A stretch of DNA of 64,000 nt, taken from positions 575,469,752-575,533,751 of the forward strand of contig NC_081405.1 of the NCBI RefSeq assembly GCF_030272615.1, in the 5' to 3' direction. The notes beneath the pieces were generated by a model, which ran no database searches, was not told where the DNA came from, and was given only the letters and a program-made list of their open reading frames with translations. Positions within the stretch are counted from its first letter, which is position 1; each line of letters opens with the position of its first letter. Source of the DNA: Cryptomeria japonica (lineage: Eukaryota > Streptophyta > Pinopsida > Cupressales > Cupressaceae). The position numbers were made by a program, and so were the translations under genes. Positions 33,831 through 45,422 of this stretch are shown one piece after another.

Positions 33831-34333
33831 TTCCCTGCTAGACAAGTTTCTAAGACATACATCATATGCATTTGTTGACCTACCTAACATGCATTTATGA
33901 CAACAATTAATGCAACAAGGTACCAATGCTATTTCTACTGGCTCTCCTACATCAGCGGGCATCTGATATTGGCGAACGCAATCGAATCTATGCACCAATG
34001 CCATTTCTACTAAGTGTTGACTTCTCTCTACTCTCTCTGCTCTCTGATCTCTTACGTGTGTGGATGACAATGAGGATGTTTTCCCTTGTAGTCTATCTTA
34101 TAGACTACACTAGCCCTAGTCTCCTGAGTTAGTATTCTTTATCATGTAACTCTGTCACTCTATCCTCTCTTGTCAATCCTTTCTAGCCTTTCTTTCTTAT
34201 CGAGAGATTGCCTGCAATCTTTTAAAATAAATTCATCGAATCTTTCAAGGGGGCATACCATTCCCTTCTTGGGGAAACTTTTTACTAGCTCATCTTATTT
34301 TACTTGAAACAACGTGACAAGCTTTATTGTCTC
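33831..34333 (+). other. Tat gypsy 3' region, part 2
   Basis: 500 bases between the short-repeat array and the polypurine tract. No ORF of note and no clear repeat. Confidence 0.5.
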
Positions 34334-34347
34334 AAAGAGGGGCAAAA
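34334..34347 (+). promoter_or_regulatory. Tat gypsy polypurine tract
   Basis: AAAGAGGGGCAAAA directly before the 3' LTR start TGTAGACACC. Confidence 0.88.
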
Positions 34348-35137
34348 TGTAGACACCTAAAATTGTCCCATCTAATTAAATAAATATTTTTATTTATTTA
34401 ATTATTTTATCCTAATTCTTCTGTTAATTAAATAAATCTTTGTTTTATTTAACTAATTCATTTATCCTCTTCTAGCCTTTTTCCTCATTTAAATAAATAC
34501 TTTTATTTATTTAAATTATCCTTTTCCTAAATTAAATAAATATTTTTATTTATTTAATTGATCTCATTTCTTCTATTAATTAAATAGATATTTTTTTACT
34601 TAATTAATTCATGAGCCTTTTCTACCCATGACACATGTCATTCATATCTTAATTCCTACACTACCTACCCTCTCATTGTTTTATTATTTCCTCTAACTAC
34701 CCTGTAATCCTAGCCGACCATCTATCTTTTACACCTCTCAATCTTATCCCTCAATTCCTTACAATGTCTTCTATATGAGAGGATGCTTCTTTCATCATCA
34801 ACCCTATTCAACTCCTAAGCATTATAATTTTCTAATCAATCTTGTGCAATCAAGTCTTTTTGCGATCAAGCTATCAAGCACATTTCCATTCTTTGTTTAG
34901 CTCTTGTGCACACATAAAATATGAGAGAAAATATATCAACCAAGATCAATCAACATAGAAAGCATAGAGATACAAACCCTAGTGGACATGTGATGGTATG
35001 ATCATTTTTATTTTGTTGATTTGCATTGTCTTAGGTAATCTTCATATGTTATGGTGGATCTTTATTGTTGTTAGCATAGGGTTTTTTTGTTGAATTCATT
35101 TAGTCTTTCAATATTGTTGTTTTCATTATCCACTTTT
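34348..35137 (+). repeat. Tat gypsy 3' LTR, main part
   Basis: 790 bp matching the 5' LTR to within eleven bases of its end. It stops at ...CACTTTT where copia-3 is inserted; CTTTT at 35133-35137 is the copia-3 target duplication. Confidence 0.92.
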
Positions 35138-35407
35138 TGTTTGGATATGAGAACACTTAGAGGGAGGGGTGAATCAGTGTTCTACTGGAATCAACAATAT
35201 TTAACCTTCTAAACCCTGCATGTATGTACGGGTAAACAAATAAGCATATAACAAGAAGAAAATAAATCATCCACATAAGTGAACACCATAATACATAGAA
35301 TTTATATGTGGAAAACCTCAATGAGTAAAAACCACGGTGGGATTTGTGACCCACAATATCAGTTCATTGGTCATATGAAAAGATATTACATAAACAGGGG
35401 CCTCTAC
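35138..35407 (-). repeat. Copia-3 3' LTR, first piece
   Basis: Starts TGTTTGGATATGAG (right copy TGTTGGGATATGAG) and aligns with 52586-52855, then is interrupted by copia-4. Confidence 0.92.
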
Positions 35408-36462
35408 TATTGATATTTTTGATATGTTGATATGGTTTTGTCATTTATGTCAACATTTGTCATCACTTGTCAACACTTGGAGATTTTGGTTATGTTCATC
35501 GGCAAGTTAGAGACTTATACACAGTCATCGGTATTTGGTTCACCGACAAATTATAAATTGTTCACCAACACTTGGAATCACTTGGAGAATACTTGCTTAT
35601 GTCAAAGACATTGTTTGGACACATTGTCTTGGTGATTTGTTCATTGGTATATTCGAGTTTGCATATTTGTTGTTACCCACAATTAGGTCCAGGATATACA
35701 TCGGTAGTCATATTTAATCTAGATCAGCATGGAACGTCATGGAGATAATTTGTTATTATTGTAAATGCATTGAGCCGACATCATGCATCAGATATTGTTT
35801 CATTTGTAATTGATTTTATTGTAATATCTTTTAGTGAGCCGACCTATTCAATTGGTCTTAGGTTATGGTATAAATGTAAGATCTCATTTGTGAGATTCAT
35901 AGGCGATTGAAAAAAGGGAATTGTAATAAGATATATGCAAAAATAAGCAGAGCCATACACGCAGACATCATTTGAAGGTTGAAGGAAGGTTTTGGTGAAG
36001 GCAATTAGAACTAAACCGGTATTGAATCCAGCATATGAAGATACTATTTTATGCAGTACATTATCATTGGATCTAACCATCCAATTGTAGTCAATGTGAC
36101 TCTCATTTTGTGATTGAGCAGTGAGCTCTAAAAAGTTGGCCTTTCTGCATGTGTAGAATCCATATTGTACACACATACTATCTGTAGTAGTATCATTTGA
36201 TTATGTATAAGGCTTCCCACCGTGGTTTTTCCCCTTACAGTGTTTCCACATAGAAATATTTGTGTTATGTGTTGTGGATGTTGTTGTCTTTGTGTTTCAT
36301 GCATTAATCTTTACTGGTACTGCAATTAACTGATGAAACTGTCTATGGGCAATAAAGTTTGGTTTAATGGTATTAAGCATTAAATTTTGGTTAAGTTAAT
36401 TTTGGTTGAATTCATTAGACAAATGATTCACCCCCCCTCTCAGTTGTCTCCAGGACATAACA
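35408..36462 (+). repeat. Copia-4 5' LTR
   Basis: 1055 bp, TATTGATATT...GACATAACA, matching 41029-42082. The first dinucleotide is TA where the other copy has TG. The LTR contains the GTTCACCGG-like cluster near 35476-35575 and the CCCCCCTCTCAG block near its end (36431-36451). Confidence 0.93.
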
Positions 36463-36463
36463 A

Positions 36464-36477
36464 TTGGTATCAAAGGC
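36464..36477 (+). other. Copia-4 primer binding site
   Basis: TTGGTATCAAAGGC, two bases from the LTR end, of initiator Met-tRNA type. Confidence 0.9.
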
Positions 36478-36492
36478 TAGTTCTCTTTTTGC

Positions 36493-36513
36493 AGAAGTTT
36501 AATAGCTTGAGGA
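36493..36513 (+). other. Copia-4 conserved 5' leader block
   Basis: 'GAAGTTTAATAGCTTGAGG' just upstream of the gag ATG, shared almost exactly with copia-3 (52560-52537) and closely with copia-2 (17224-17198). Confidence 0.78.
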
Positions 36514-36519
36514 GATCCA

Positions 36520-37600
36520 ATGTCTTTTAACTATTTCAGGAAGGATAGTTCAAAACTTGATGGAACTAACTATGGCATATGGAAGATCAGGATGGAGACA
36601 CATTTGAATTGCATTGGAAAGAACATATGGGATGTTACAAAGAATGGCTATATTACTCCTACTCAAGGTCAACCTATTCCACCTAACTTGGCTAAGGATG
36701 AGGAAAATGATTGCAAAGCAAGAGAAGAACTTTTGAGCACATTATTAGATCAGCAAGTCATGGGATTGTCTGACAAATCTACTACTAAAGCTATTTGGGA
36801 CAAACTAGAAATATTGAATGAAGGAGATTTCATAGTCAAAATTGCAAAACTTGAATGCTTCCGGGTCAGGTATGGAAGTCTAAAAATGGAAGAAGAAGAA
36901 TGAATTTTTGCTTTTATGGAAAGAGTAAATGAAATTGTTTTGGGTATACAATGTTGTAGAAGAACCTTAAGTGAAGATGAGATTGTTTCTAAAGTTTTAA
37001 GAGCTTTTCCAGCGATATATAAAATGAAAGTTACTACTCTAAATGAATTGAGAACAATGCCTAATGCATCAGCATCTAGAGACACTTTGGTTGGAAAAAT
37101 TTCAGCTTTTGAGCTTGAGGGGTTTAGTCCTGTTACTACTATTAAGACCGATCTAGCTTTCAAGGCATCATCATCATCTGATAAATCTGATTGGAAAGCC
37201 TTCTATGCAAGAGAACTTGAAGAAAGCAGAAGAGAAAATGAAGAACTTGAAGAACTTGAAGCATTATTTGCAAGAAAAATGCCTAAAGGTCCAATTGGAA
37301 GTAAGTATGAAGGTAAAACATCCTTTAAATGTTTTAACTATAATAAGATTGGTCATATGGCTTCTAGATGTCTTGATAGACATGCAAGATTAAGAGAAGA
37401 AGATAAAAGAACATATAAGCCTAACCCTGACTATCAGAAATACAAGTTTAAGAAGAATAGAGACAAATCTTGTTATTATGTTGATGAAGGAGTTATTGAT
37501 GATTCTGATGAGGATCCGACAGACAATGGATGGGCTTTTGTTTCTATAAAAGAAGATCAACCGACACCTACTGTTCAATCGGTAGAGCAGGCCCTGGCAG
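36520..37600 (+). pseudogene. Copia-4 gag
   Basis: ATG at 36520 ('MSFNYFRKDSSKLDGTNYG'). The UBN2-type capsid is open to a TGA at 36901-36903, where copia-2 has Arg ('DERIF'), and then continues in the same frame ('FMERVNEIVLGIQCCRRTL', 'VLRAFPAIYKMKVTTLNEL'). The knuckle at about 37330-37371 reads 'CFNYNKIGHMASRC' with the second Cys replaced by Tyr. A basic region follows ('HARLREEDKRTYKPN'). A single C-to-T change at a CG site explains the only stop. The frame runs on into protease. Confidence 0.92.
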
Positions 37601-38259
37601 CTAAAGTTGAAGATAAGGATGAATGGATTATTGATTCAGGATGTTCACATCATATGACTGGTGATAAGAGTAAATTCTTAACCTTTCAGGAATACAATGG
37701 AGGTCTATTAATATTTGGAGATGATAAAACTTGTTTGATAAAAGGAAAAGGCACTATATCTTTTGATGTTAAGCACAATACTGATAATGTTTACTATGTT
37801 GAAGGCTTGAAACATAATCTTTTGAGTGTTGGTCAATTAGTTGAGATAGGATTTCAGTTACAATTCAAGAATGGTAAATGCAAAATCTTAAACAAAACTT
37901 GTTTGGAAATTGCAACCAGTAATCAAACTAGAGGTAATATCTTTCATTTGAACAACAATGAGAAATCATGTTTGATTGCATATATTGATGAAAGTTGGTT
38001 ATGGCATAAGAGACTTTGTCATGTAAATTTTGATTGCATTGTGAAAATCAGTACTACTAAAGCGGTAAGAGATTTACCTAAGATTGTTAAACCTCACAAT
38101 CCGGTATGTAAGGAATGTCAATTTGGAAAGGAACTTAGAACAACTTTCAAGAGTATTCCAGAGAAGTCTAACAATTTTCTTGATTTAATTCATATTGATT
38201 TATATGGTCTAGCAATAACTAGAAGTATACATGGAGAGATATTTTATGCTAATCATTGA
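37601..38259 (+). pseudogene. Copia-4 protease and pre-integrase domain
   Basis: In frame with gag: 'DEWIIDSGCSHHMTGDKSKF' (catalytic DSG), 'GTISFDVKHNTDNVYYVEG', 'LKHNLLSVGQLVEIGFQ', and the pre-integrase zinc domain 'ESWLWHKRLCHVNFDCI' with 'CKECQFGKE' (His and Cys ligands visible). The frame is lost at about 38240 ('HGEIFYANH' then stop), where the next frame takes up 'MERYFMLIIDDYSRM'. Confidence 0.92.
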
Positions 38260-38880
38260 TGACTATTCTAGAATGTGTTGGGTTACTTTTCTCAAGGAGA
38301 AATCTAAAGCATTTGGGAAATTCAAACTATTCAAGGTGATGGTAGAAAATGAAACCGACAAGAAAATAAAATGTTTCAGATCAGATCAAGGAGGTGAATT
38401 CACATCTAAGGAATTTAATACATTCTGTGAAGTGAATGGGATCAAAAGATAGTTATCAGCACCCCGGACACCCCAACAGAATGAAGTTGTGGAAAGGAAA
38501 AATTAGAACTATCTTGGATGCAGCCAGAAGTATGATATCATAAGCAAATCTACCTCATATATACTGGAGAGAAATGGTCAATACAATTGTTTATTGATTC
38601 AACAGAGTTTACATCAGAGGTGAAACCAGTAAGAACCCACATGAACTATGATTTGGTAATACTCCTACTCTTAAATATTTTAGAATATTTGGAAGTAAAT
38701 GCTATAGTAGAAGAGATGAGTATATTGGCAAATTTGATCCTAGAAGTGATGAAGGAATATTTCTTGGTTATTCATCTAAGAGAAAGGCATATAGATGTTT
38801 TAATAAAAGATTACAGAAAATTGTTGAGAGTCCAAATGTGAAGATTGATGAACAATTTAGAGGAAATTCAAGCTACATAG
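38231..38880 (+). pseudogene. Copia-4 integrase remnant
   Basis: 38231-38452 encodes 'YFMLIIDDYSRMCWVTFLK' and 'KCFRSDQGGEFTSKEFNTF', two acidic residues of the DDE core. A TAG follows at 38450-38452. The 'TPQQNEVVERKN' segment (Gly changed to Glu in the usual QQNGVVERKN) and the C-terminal part (38587-38841) are in other frames. Integrase function is lost. Confidence 0.87.
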
Positions 38881-39265
38881 ACCCTGAACCGGCAATAGAG
38901 ATAATCACAAATGAACCTACTATGAATACATCGAAAGAAAATGGTGATCTAGTTACACCGACATTATCTGGAGATTCAATAGTCACTGAAGAATAGCAGT
39001 AAGAAAAAACACCCCGGTATGTAAGATTGAATCGTTCTGAAGATCAGATAATTGGAAACAAATTTCAAGGAGTTATGACTAGAGGAAGATTGGCAAATGA
39101 AGAGGTATGTATTATTTCTGAAATTGAACCTACATCAATTAACGAGGCATGTGAAGATAAATATTGGATTAAAGTTATGGAAGATGAATTGGAACAAATT
39201 GAAAGGAATAACACTTGGTCATTAGTTCCCCGACCTAAAGACAAAATGTAATTGCAACTAAATGG
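38881..39265 (+). pseudogene. Copia-4 INT-RT linker
   Basis: Open at 39027-39251: 'LNRSEDQIIGNKFQGVMTR', 'NEACEDKYWIKVMEDELEQ' and 'NNTWSLVPRPKDK', the standard acidic linker and the start of RVT_2. It is flanked by stops and a frame change at about 39250. Confidence 0.8.
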
Positions 39266-40155
39266 GTTTTCAGAAATAAACTTAATGAAGATGGTAAGGT
39301 AATAAAAAACAAAGCAAGATTAGTGTATAATGGATATTCATAGAAAGAAGGAATTGATTACAATGAAACCTTTGTACTGGTAGCTAGAATTGAGGCAGTC
39401 AAACTTTTATTGACTTTGGAACACACAAGAACTATAAAGTATATCAAATGGATGTTAAATGTGCAATTTTGAATGGAGATCTTGAAGAAGAAGTTTATAT
39501 TGAACAACTTGATGGATTTTATTTGACAGATAACAAAGACATGGTTTGCAGGTTAAGGAAAGCTTTATATGGATTGAAACAAGCTCCTAGAGCTTGGTAT
39601 GCTAGATTGGACAAATATCTTTTGAAGCTTGGATACACTAAAGGTAATGCTGACAATAATCTATACTACAAAGTGACTAATGATGACATCTTGGTTATTG
39701 AACTTTTTGTTGATGATATAATCTTTGGAGGAGAAGATGGTTTGTGTAAAGACTTTTCTAACAAAATGCAGCAAGAATTTGAAATGTCTATGATTGGAGA
39801 GATAAAATTCTTTTTAGGATTGCAGATTTCACCGACTGATAAAGGTATATTCCTATGTCAATCTAAGTACTTGAGGGAATTACTAAAGAAATTTGGCATG
39901 GAAAACTATAAACCGATAAGCACACCTATGACTACAACTGATAAATTATCTTTGAAGGATGAATCAACACATGTTAATCCAACTAGATACAAGTCTATGA
40001 TACAAGATTTGTTGTATTTGAAACAAACAAGACCTGATATTATGAATGCAGTATGTATTGTTTCAAGATTTCAGAGTAATCCTAAAGAAAATCATAAATC
40101 AGCAGTGAAAAAGATTTTTCGGTACCAACAAAGCATTACAAATGTTGGTTTATAG
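39266..40155 (+). pseudogene. Copia-4 reverse transcriptase
   Basis: The palm region is open at 39448-40155 (235 codons): 'MDVKCAILNGDLEEEVYIE', '[19 protein letters not shown]', 'VIELFVDDIIFGGEDGLC' (FVDD active site), 'GEIKFFLGLQISPTDKG' and 'MIQDLLYLKQTRPDIMNAV' (normally GSLLYL). The fingers (39266-39447) have stops. Several changes from the family pattern suggest decay, but the catalytic Asp pair is kept. Confidence 0.92.
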
Positions 40156-40659
40156 TATCCTAGAGATGAAAATTTTGACTTATGTGCATACACATATGCT
40201 AATTGGGCAGGAGATGTGGATGATAGAAAAAGAACCACTGCTGGAGCATTTTTTCTTGGTAGCAGACTAATTTCATGGTTGAGAAAAAAATAGAGTTGTA
40301 CAAGTCTATCAAGAGCACAATCAGAATATGTTGCAGCAACAACTAACTCTACACAGGTGTTATGGATCAAACAAATGTTGAAGGACATAAAGGTAAAATG
40401 TAAGGAACCTATAACTATTTACTATGATAATATGGAAGCAATTGATATATCAAAGAACCCGGTATTTCACTCTAAAACTAAACATGTCTCTATCAAATTT
40501 AATTTTCTAAAGGAGAATGTTGAAGCAAAAGAAGTGAAATTCATTTATGTGAATACTAAAGAGAAGATTGCTGATATTTTTACAAATCCTTTGCCTAAGG
40601 AAACTTTTGAATATCTCAGAGAGCAACTCGGAGTCCTAACCCCACCAATAGAGACTTAG
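40156..40659 (+). pseudogene. Copia-4 RNase H and C-terminus
   Basis: A TAG follows 'TNVGL' at 40153-40155. 'CAYTYANWAGDVDDRK' has Tyr where copia-2 has the catalytic-type Asp (DANW). Another stop lies in 'LRKK' TAG. 40357-40659 is open: 'MLWIKQMLKDIKVKCKEPI', 'YYDNMEAIDISKNPVFHSK' and 'ADIFTNPLPKETFEYLREQ', ending 'VLTPPIET'. The normal end of the copia polyprotein is therefore present. Confidence 0.88.
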
Positions 40660-41028
40660 ACAGTTGATGTTTGTCATCAACCGGCAGAATTAATAGAGAA
40701 ATCTTTTATTTTGGCTTTGATGAGGAGAGCTACTTCTTAGGGGGAGTAGTTGGTATATTGAATGAGTTGGTATTTTGTATTTAATCTAGTCTATGTAATG
40801 CTTTGGCATTTGATGTCAAAGGGGGAGAGATTGATATGAAAAACACATTATCCCTTGGGGGAGAAATTGTTACTTTGGGGAGAGATTGATTACTCTCTGT
40901 ATCTATATTTTCATTTCTGGTTATTGATCTCTTGGGGAGAATTGTTGGTTTTTGGTTTTTGGCATTTTTGTTTTGACACTTTGATGGTTTTTCCATCTTG
41001 TGTTGCCATCAATGCCAAAGGGGGAGAT
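40660..41028 (+). promoter_or_regulatory. Copia-4 3' UTR with six PPT-like motifs
   Basis: G-rich motifs lie at about 40738-40749, 40818-40833, 40854-40869, 40874-40888, 40931-40948 and 41017-41028. The last (AAAGGGGGAGAT) abuts the 3' LTR and is the functional polypurine tract. The others have the same GGGGGAGA core and several are also followed by TTG. Confidence 0.85.
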
Positions 41029-42082
41029 TGTTGGTATTTTGGATATGTTGATATGGTTTTGTCATTGATGTCAACACATGTCATCACTTGTCAACACTTG
41101 GAGATTTTGGTTATGTTCATCGGCAAGTCAGAGACTTATACACAGTCATCGGTATTTGGTTCAGTGACAGATTATATTGTTCACCGGCACTTGGGATCAC
41201 TTGGAGAATACCTGGTTATGTCGAAGACATCATTTGGACACTTTGTATTGGTTATTTGTTCATTGGTATATTCGAGTTTGCATATTTGTTGTAACTGGTA
41301 ATTAGGTCCAGGATATACATCGACAGGCATATCTATTCTAGATCAGCATGACACGTCATGGAGATAATTTTATATTATTATAAATGCATTGAGTTGACAT
41401 CATGCATCGAATATTGTTTCATTTGTAATTGATTTTATTGTAATATCTTTTAGTGAGCAGACCTATTCAATTGGTCTTAGGTTATGGTATAAATGTAAGA
41501 TCTCATTTGTGAGATTCATAGGTGATTGAAAAGAGGGAATTGTAATAAGATATATGGAAAAATAAGCAAAGCCATACACGTAGACATCATTTGAAGGTTG
41601 AAGGAATGTTTTTGTGAAGGAAATCAGAACTAAATAGGTACTGAATCTAGCATATGAAGATGTTGTTTTATGCAGTACATTATCAGTGGATTTAACCATC
41701 CAATTGTAGTAAGTGTGACTCTCATTTTGTGATTGAGCAGTGAGATCTAGGCAGCTAGCCTTTCTGCATGTGCAAAATCCATATTGTACACACATACTAT
41801 CTGCAGTAGTATCATTTGATTGTGGGTAAGGCTTCCCACCATGTTTTTTCCCCTTACAGGGTTTCCACGTACAAATATATGTGTTATGTGTTGTGGATGT
41901 TGTGGATGTTGTTGTCTTTCTGTTTCATGCATTAATCTTACTGGTACTACAATTAACTGATAAAACTATCTACCAACAATAAAGTTTGGTTTACCAGTAT
42001 TAAACATTAAGTTTTGGTTGAATTTATTAGACAATTGATTCACCGCCCCCCCCCCTCTCTCAGTTGTCTCTGGGACCTAACA
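41029..42082 (+). repeat. Copia-4 3' LTR
   Basis: TGTTGGTATT...GACCTAACA, 1054 bp. Retains the TG start. A long C run (about 42044-42056) marks the C/G block near its end. Confidence 0.95.
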
Positions 42083-42733
42083 TGCACTTGTAGGGAGGCA
42101 TTACTGCTCATCACTAAAGAGCCTCACTGACTACAAGCTTTCTACCAAAGTAAATTACTGAAAATCAACTCAAGAATGCATCTACTATGCGAGATATCTA
42201 GTTCCAGTTCCGATTCTGCTCTCTACCGGTTCAGAGTTCTCAACTATTACAAGTATTGCTTCTCCTCCAAGAGTGCTTTCCTAGCTATGTATAGATAATT
42301 GCATGATACAATGTTCACATACAAGAATGACATTCATACATAAATTTCACATCTCACAGTTCTGCTATATGTCTATCTATATACCCTCTTCTATATATCT
42401 TAATTGATCTAGTAGACTGACTTATATACCTATTACATATGATATGCCTTATGCCGGCTTATAATGCATTTAGAAAAGATATTCAATATCAACCTTGACA
42501 ATAATTACAAAATGATTTACAAAATAAATCTTCCTTGATGTTGGCTTCCTGAAGTACTGATGCTCGTGGCGGTGCCGATTGTCGGTGTAGCCTTGAATGC
42601 CTTTAATGTTAGTATCTACCTGTATATGCCTCCTCGTACTGATTTGAGACTTACATCAAGACTTTTCACCTTCTATCTAATCTTGTTGCCATCAATGACA
42701 GCAAAATGAATCCAGCATTGATGGCAATACTCA
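42083..42733 (-). repeat. Copia-3 3' LTR, second piece
   Basis: Aligns with 52857 to about 53499. The first five bases are the copia-4 target duplication. The right edge is uncertain, between about 42717 and 42766, because the two copies differ by short insertions there. Confidence 0.8.
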
Positions 42734-42904
42734 TGTGAAAAATGGATTCCTAACCGGTGTGCTCCCCCTGAGCAACACACTTCAACTGATAATATATTTC
42801 CTAATATTTTTCACAAATGTATATACTCCCCCTTTGTAATTAATGCTGAAGACTAGTGAAAGAATAAAGAATGACAGAATACAGTCATAGTCATTCAAGC
42901 TTAG
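42734..42904 (-). other. Copia-3 3' UTR with PPT-like motifs
   Basis: Contains GCTCCCCCTGA at 42761-42771 and ACTCCCCCTTTG at about 42827-42838 on the plus strand, which are polypurine-like on the element strand. Which one primes plus-strand synthesis is unclear because the LTR edge is uncertain. Confidence 0.55.
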
Positions 42905-44193
42905 TCATCTTCAGAATTTCAAGGTATGCTTTTTGCAGCAACTGAAGATATGTATCCCATCCTGATTTCAAAGTGTCTAATACTGATGAAAGTCCACTAA
43001 GTAAGTGAGAAAATGATTCTTTCTCCTATATATCTTCTGGTGTGGGCTTTGCTATCATATCCATGCATTCTCTCTTGTGAAAACCCAAAGAGTCAAGTCT
43101 TGGACTCACCAGTCCTCTTAAATTTCTTACTCTCCTCAGTATTTAATCTTTTTATTTCTCAAATGTAAAAACTTGGTTCTCCAAGGATAAAATGTGTCCA
43201 TCAACAAATGTAATTAGTGTACTTATCCCAACAAAAGAATTAGCAATAGTAGTCATTTTGTCATATAATTCTTTCAATCAGTCATTTACATTGGTTGTTA
43301 GACTTCCTATATTTCAACATACTATAAATATTGGTGCATTGTTTCAAACAAACCTCAATAGAGATAAGTTTTTCATATATCTTCTTCTTCCTAGTTACTA
43401 TAAGTTGATCAAAAGCTGCTTTTTTTGCAGCAGAGAAACTGTCCAAAGCTTGTCGGTCCACAATCTGTCTCAAGGATTGATAGTTATTTGATATGTTTTA
43501 TGTTAAAGCTTTGTGCTTACCAAAAGGGCTTGCTCCATCCTCTATTTGACAATCAGGCATTATATTATATAATATAAAGACCGATTTATCAATTAACCCT
43601 TTTTCTACAGTTCCTTCCTTTAAAAAATTTTGAGTGGCCATCATCATTAATTCTATTGGGATTAACTCATAAATGGATTTCTTCTCGACCTGAGAAGTGT
43701 CAATTGCCAAAACTCTTGCCAGTGAATCTATTTTGCCTATCGGTATGAACTAAGTTGATTTAACCTTGTCCATCTCAACCTCTTTTGCACCGATGGCTTC
43801 ACCACTTGGTGCAGTATCAGTTACTGTTGGTGGAGTATTATCTATAGTGTTTCCAATGTATTGTACACTCTCCTACTCAAAATTGGTTTGTGCTGGTATA
43901 AACTATACACTCTCTGTGACTGTCGGTTGTGGTTGTCTTCCTATAGTTATAGCTAGTTGTAATTGTGTCAAAATTGGAGTAGAACTGCCTAAAATACCCT
44001 TTCCTTTTGATTTGTCAGGAATTGTAGGGGATGTATCCTTTGCAAATTCTTCCTAAGATGTGACAAATTCTGGGTTTTTCTCAAAGAATTTTTTCCACCC
44101 CTTACTTGTCTCATTTACCACTTCATTTACTCTACCCAACATAAGACTTATCTATTGGTTTTTACTACTAAAAACTATCCTATTAGCAGTATC
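42905..44193 (-). pseudogene. Copia-3 ORF2, C-terminal part, unknown
   Basis: Continues ORF2 left of the TR-GAG insertion. Open pieces include 43710-43498 ('MAIDTSQVEKKSIYELIPI', 'LIDKSVFILYNIMPDCQIE') and 43473-43282 ('MRQIVDRQALDSFSAAKKA', 'LISIEVCLKQCTNIYSML'). Between 44190 and 43720 the translation is Thr/Pro/Ser-rich with stops. I recognise no domain. Confidence 0.5.
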
Positions 44194-44198
44194 TATAC

Positions 44199-44805
44199 TA
44201 TGAGATTTTTCCAAGATCTAGGGATCAATGAAAAATACAATAGAGAGACAAAATATTGATAGGAATAAATTGTATTCTATCAAGATAAAAATACAGATCA
44301 ACTGGATCATCAAAAGCTACATACAATGAATATGAGCCTTCTTATATAGGCAAGGCTATATGGATATGTGAGCACACAAAAATGACATGTGGCTCAATAA
44401 GAAACAAGGGTAGGTAGGAAATAGGTGTGGGTAGGTAGGAGAAACAATATAATAGTCCACATGAGGTCGATCACCCCCTTAATGTGGAGTGTAACAACAA
44501 GATCAACACCATAAAAGGTGGAAATTCACCCACTGAATAGTTAATAATTGTGAGTGAATTTTTTAAATAGGTGTGGGTAGGTAGGAGAAACAATATAATA
44601 GTCCACATGAGGTGGATCACCCACTAAATGTGGAGTGTAACAACAAGATCAACACCATAAAAGGTGGAAATTCTCCTACACACGCTATCCCAATGTGGCA
44701 CAAACACCCAAGTGTCTAATACCCAAACTACTATGAATTGCATTTCCTAAGTAAACTTAAGTAAGGTGTAATAATATCCATGATGAATAATTATTTACAC
44801 CAACA
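44199..44805 (-). repeat. TR-GAG 3' LTR with internal duplication
   Basis: 607 bp against 461 in the other copy. The difference is a 146-bp tandem duplication (units begin at 44421 and 44567). The left edge reads TA where the other LTR has TG. Confidence 0.92.
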
Positions 44806-45422
44806 CCCCACCTTAAGTGCAACTTAGAGGAATGTACTTAAGTCTACAATGCAACTAAGCAATGCAAGATGGGTTGCGGCTACGAGGCCATGTTAGGTAC
44901 CCATGTACAAATGCAAATACATGCAAACCAATGCAATGAAATCTCTCACAAAGTGGGGAAAGAGAGAAAAACCCAATGGGAAAAAACCCTCCCCCAAAAG
45001 AGAGATGAAAACTAGATAGAAAGAACTCTCATAGAAGTATGTGAAGGACAAAACCCCATATTAGGAAAAAGTCCCCCCCATATGAGAGAAGAAGAAGAGA
45101 GACTAGGAAGCCCCCCCTTAATGTGGAATCTGCACCAATGATAAAAACTCAAAGATGAATGAAGAAACTGCTCCGTGAACATTGAACAACATTCCTCCCC
45201 TTCAAAAGAAACAAAACCAAAGGTGTATCCAAAAAGTCTCCCCAACCATGAAGGGAAGATGAAGACAAAATACTCATGATGAAAGGAATCTCTAAAAACT
45301 ACTCAAGTGTCCCCATGTCAATGCTGAAAGGTACGCCCTCCAAAGGTGGTAAACTATGCCACACTGCTGAAAAAGGCACTCCAAGATCTAGTGGAGATGA
45401 ATATAGAACAATATCCAGAGAC
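44806..45422 (-). other. TR-GAG 3' non-coding region with PPT
   Basis: CCCCACCTT at 44806-44814 gives AAGGTGGGG next to the LTR on the element strand. The rest includes a purine/pyrimidine-biased stretch at about 44930-45120, also recognisable in the short TR element at 55850-55920. No gene seen. Confidence 0.65.

Larger units (their letters stand above)
35408..42082 (+). mobile_element. Copia-4, full-length Ty1/copia element
   Basis: LTRs are 35408-36462 and 41029-42082, about 1055 bp each. The element has PBS, gag, protease, integrase, RT, RNase H and polypurine cluster on the plus strand. Its target site is inside the copia-3 left LTR: TCTAC at 35403-35407 against TGCAC at 42083-42087, where the intact copia-3 LTR reads TTGCACTTG, so the duplication has gained two changes. 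Its 5' LTR begins TA instead of TG. It belongs to the same family as copia-2 and is the best-preserved copia here: gag to pre-integrase is one frame with a single stop. Confidence 0.95.
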
